A stretch of 64,000 nt of DNA from Rhizobium subbaraonis. GTDB lineage: Bacteria > Pseudomonadota > Alphaproteobacteria > Rhizobiales > Rhizobiaceae. The notes below the pieces were generated by a model that did no database searches, had not been told where the DNA came from, and saw only the letters and a program-made list of their open reading frames with translations. Below, in pieces: positions 63,446 to 64,000 of the stretch. Every line of letters begins with the position of its first letter. Position 1 is the stretch's first letter. The translations under genes and the position numbers were made by a program. Location of the stretch: NCBI RefSeq assembly GCF_900220975.1, contig NZ_OBQD01000021.1:1-64000 (forward strand), read 5' to 3'.

Positions 63446-64000
63446 CTACCTGTTCTGATCGAGCGCGCGCGTGACGCCCAGCGCCACGAGCGTGCAGATC
63501 GCACCGGAAATCAGATATCCGCCAATGAAGATGATGCCGAAGTTGCTGGCAAGGCCGAGTGCGACGAGTGGCGCGAAGGCGGCGCCCACAAGCCAGGCGA
63601 GGTCGGAAGTCAGCGCGGCCCCGGTATAGCGGTAGTACTGGCCGAAGCGCGAGGAGACGACGCCGGAGGCCTGGCCGAACGAAAGGCCGAGGATGCCGAA
63701 GCCGATGATGATGAACGCATCCTGGCCCGTGCTGCCGGCCTCGAGCAGGAACGGTGCGGAGAAGGAGAACAGAGCAATAATCACCGCGCCTACCATCAGC
63801 TGGCTGCGTCGGCCGATGCGATCTGCGAGTAGGCCGGACAGAACGATGCCCACGAGGCCGACCGCCGCGCCGATGACCTGCACGCGCAGGAACTCGCTGG
63901 TCGTCTGGCCGCCATGCAGGGTGATCCAGCTCAAGGGGAAGATCGTCACGAGGTGGAACATCGCAAAGCTTGCAAGCGGGGCGAAAGCGCCGAGAACGAC
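63446..64000 (-). CDS. MFS transporter, C-terminal part (runs off the right edge)
   Basis: At least 185 residues of the C-terminal half of a major facilitator protein with six or so helices. The frame is open through position 64000 (upstream residues read VVLGAFAPLASFAM), so its start is outside the window. The conserved loop RIGRRSQLMVGAVIIAL resembles the metabolite:H+ symporter (MHS/ProP) group, and LTSDLAWLVGAAFAPLVALG is typical of its later helices. Substrates in that group include organic acids and betaines. Two hairpins follow the stop. Confidence 0.85.
   Translation of the reverse strand, partial: VVLGAFAPLASFAMFHLVTIFPLSWITLHGGQTTSEFLRVQVIGAAVGLVGIVLSGLLADRIGRRSQLMVGAVIIALFSFSAPFLLEAGSTGQDAFIIIGFGILGLSFGQASGVVSSRFGQYYRYTGAALTSDLAWLVGAAFAPLVALGLASNFGIIFIGGYLISGAICTLVALGVTRALDQNR

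Overview
The window is a high-G+C alphaproteobacterial chromosome segment. Gene content points to Rhizobiaceae (Sinorhizobium/Ensifer, Shinella or a close relative). The clearest marker is a fadB - fadA - fadE block next to a podJ polarity gene, an order I remember from Sinorhizobium meliloti. Other markers are periplasmic EF-hand proteins, a LexA-like S24 regulator beside a staphylococcal-nuclease-like protein, and the Lhr-type helicase/PdeM repair pair. The assignment is by recognition, not by database search.

Positions 1-5723 look like the end of a genomic island. Its genes are visibly poorer in G+C than the rest. It holds an acyltransferase cut by what looks like an insertion-sequence end at the left edge, a large fusion protein (phosphoribosyltransferase + HAD phosphatase + family-4 glycosyltransferase), an FkbM methyltransferase, one small ORF, decayed ends of a SRAP (YedK) gene and a ligD gene, and finally the 3' half of a tRNA-Gly(CCC). 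That tRNA fragment is the expected scar of integration into a tRNA gene. The polysaccharide genes suggest a surface glycan carrying ribofuranose plus O-acetyl and O-methyl groups.

Positions 5775-20268 are ordinary core and accessory chromosome: a processive-type GT2 synthase, a periplasmic binding protein, a TerB-like protein, the nuclease/S24 pair, two EamA transporters, small periplasmic proteins and lipoproteins, an acyl-CoA dehydrogenase divergent from an HxlR regulator, a Tim44-like protein, and an unrecognised protein with probable DNA-binding folds. Positions 20451-26141 form a fatty-acid beta-oxidation operon (fadE, fadA, a small membrane protein, fadB) preceded by a double operator-like motif. 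podJ follows divergently, with a CtrA-like box upstream.

Positions 30880-44228 contain a TauE/SafE exporter with its TIGR02186 partner, an HxlR regulator divergent from a reductase, PdeM plus DEXH helicase, an Rrf2 regulator with an AhpD-like protein, YitT, a methyltransferase, a CAP-domain lipoprotein, a MATE pump, and pyrD with its DUF952 neighbour. Positions 44302-48596 hold a convergent response regulator and a giant SSS-transporter hybrid kinase resembling CrbR/CrbS. mscL, an aminotransferase, galE, a chorismate mutase and two paralogous 80-residue secreted proteins follow.

Positions 53207-62135 form a nine-gene divergent cluster for uptake and breakdown of arginine-like compounds. One arm is an M20 amidohydrolase with a complete polar amino-acid ABC importer. 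The other arm is a dimethylarginine-hydrolase-like enzyme, a TetR/BetI-like regulator, and AruH/AruI-like transaminase and decarboxylase. The window ends with a DUF1003 protein and the C-terminal part of an MFS transporter that runs off the right edge.
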